Source: Streptomyces sp. NBC_00483 (GTDB lineage Bacteria; Actinomycetota; Actinomycetes; Streptomycetales; Streptomycetaceae). Taken from it: 64,000 nt of DNA. The notes beneath the pieces were generated by a model. That model made no database searches. It was not told the DNA's origin and saw only the letters and a list, made by a program, of their open reading frames with translations. Within the stretch, counting starts at the first letter, position 1, and every line of letters starts with the position of its first letter. Made by a program: the position numbers and the translations under genes. Shown here in pieces: positions 63,781 through 64,000 of the stretch. The stretch spans positions 2,356,001-2,420,000 of the forward strand of contig NZ_CP107880.1 in NCBI RefSeq assembly GCF_036013745.1, given 5' to 3'.

Positions 63781-64000
63781 TCACGGGTGGCGGACGGGAA
63801 GCCGCCCCGAGAGGAGGAACCCCACGGTCCGCTCCTTCTCCGTCCAGGCGCGAGTGTCCAGTTCGACGGATTGCAGGAGGGCGCACTCGACGTCGTATCC
63901 GTGCTCCGTCAGGTCCCTGCCGATGAGTTCGGCGGCATCGCGTGTCGCGGCGTGCGTGACGATGCGGGCGGGGCGCCGGTCCGCGACGGCCGAGACGACG
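63781..64000 (-). CDS. C-terminal end of an uncertain gene, possibly CobL/CbiT-like
   Basis: Only the last 73 codons are present; the gene continues beyond the right edge. The visible end contains RRPARIVTHAATRDAAELIG and GYDVECALLQSVELDTRAW, closing with GFLLSGRLPVRHP. The pattern Arg-Ile-Val-x-His-Ala-Ala-Thr followed by a helix and a Gln-x-Val strand is reminiscent of the end of CbiT-type precorrin methyltransferases. The cobalamin neighbours suit that, but the resemblance is weak and the function is not claimed. Confidence 0.4.
   Translation of the reverse strand, partial: VVSAVADRRPARIVTHAATRDAAELIGRDLTEHGYDVECALLQSVELDTRAWTEKERTVGFLLSGRLPVRHP

Overview
The window is a high-GC actinobacterial chromosome segment, almost certainly Streptomyces. 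The evidence is strong GC bias at third codon positions, frequent GTG starts, the sporulation gene ssgB, the pdxS/pdxT pair, a bifunctional Rel protein with a long Ala/Pro-rich N-terminus, and phosphatidylinositol-mannoside genes. Most of it is conserved core chromosome; no phage, transposase, integrase or CRISPR array was seen.

Layout. 1-2164: minus-strand DUF948 - DUF6167-like - alaS, with alaS cut by the left edge. 2350-4593: a lone STAND-type ATPase on the plus strand. 4648-9845: minus-strand rpsD with a long structured leader, rarA, a VKOR-family protein, hisS and a metallo-beta-lactamase-fold hydrolase. 9987-12201: plus-strand secreted cyclophilin and a DUF349 protein. 12329-24841: a long minus-strand series of relA, apt, secF-secD-yajC, ruvB-ruvA-ruvC, yebC, pdxT-pdxS and a LemA-like membrane protein. 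24874-35394: the PIM/phosphatidylinositol locus (pimA, a PatA-like acyltransferase, pgsA, a HIT protein, thrS). Here it is interrupted by a plus-strand EF-G-like gene, a large membrane protein and an ion channel. 35564-38893: DinB-like protein, an unknown protein paired with a DUF4365 protein, and a divergent DEDDh exonuclease.

39012-46526 is the most distinctive stretch. Two identical tRNA-Val(CAC) genes, within an 81-bp direct repeat, bracket an SRPBCC protein, a large Tat-exported PL26/YetA-like rhamnogalacturonan lyase, a YesL-like membrane protein, two sugar ABC permeases and a solute-binding lipoprotein. It reads as a pectin (rhamnogalacturonan) acquisition cassette. It carries two different operator sets: three 22-bp-phased TACGTA palindromes before the lyase, and two AAGCGCTT palindromes around the promoter of the binding-protein operon. 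No regulator gene lies inside it.

46587-57932: PGPGW membrane protein, ssgB, a CGNR zinc-finger regulator, small membrane proteins, a DsbA-like thioredoxin-fold protein, a GNAT protein, pabC-pabB, a five-gene tRNA cluster (Gly, Cys, Val, Val, Val), a zinc-ribbon protein, an APH-family kinase, a Ser/Thr kinase and a SpoU-type RNA methyltransferase. 57997-64000 carries corrin/siroheme genes: a CysG-type fusion, then a 1321-residue protein joining a very long Gln/Ala-rich repeat region to BluB and CobT. A 143-bp nested inverted repeat separates the two. The right edge holds the C-terminal end of an uncertain gene.
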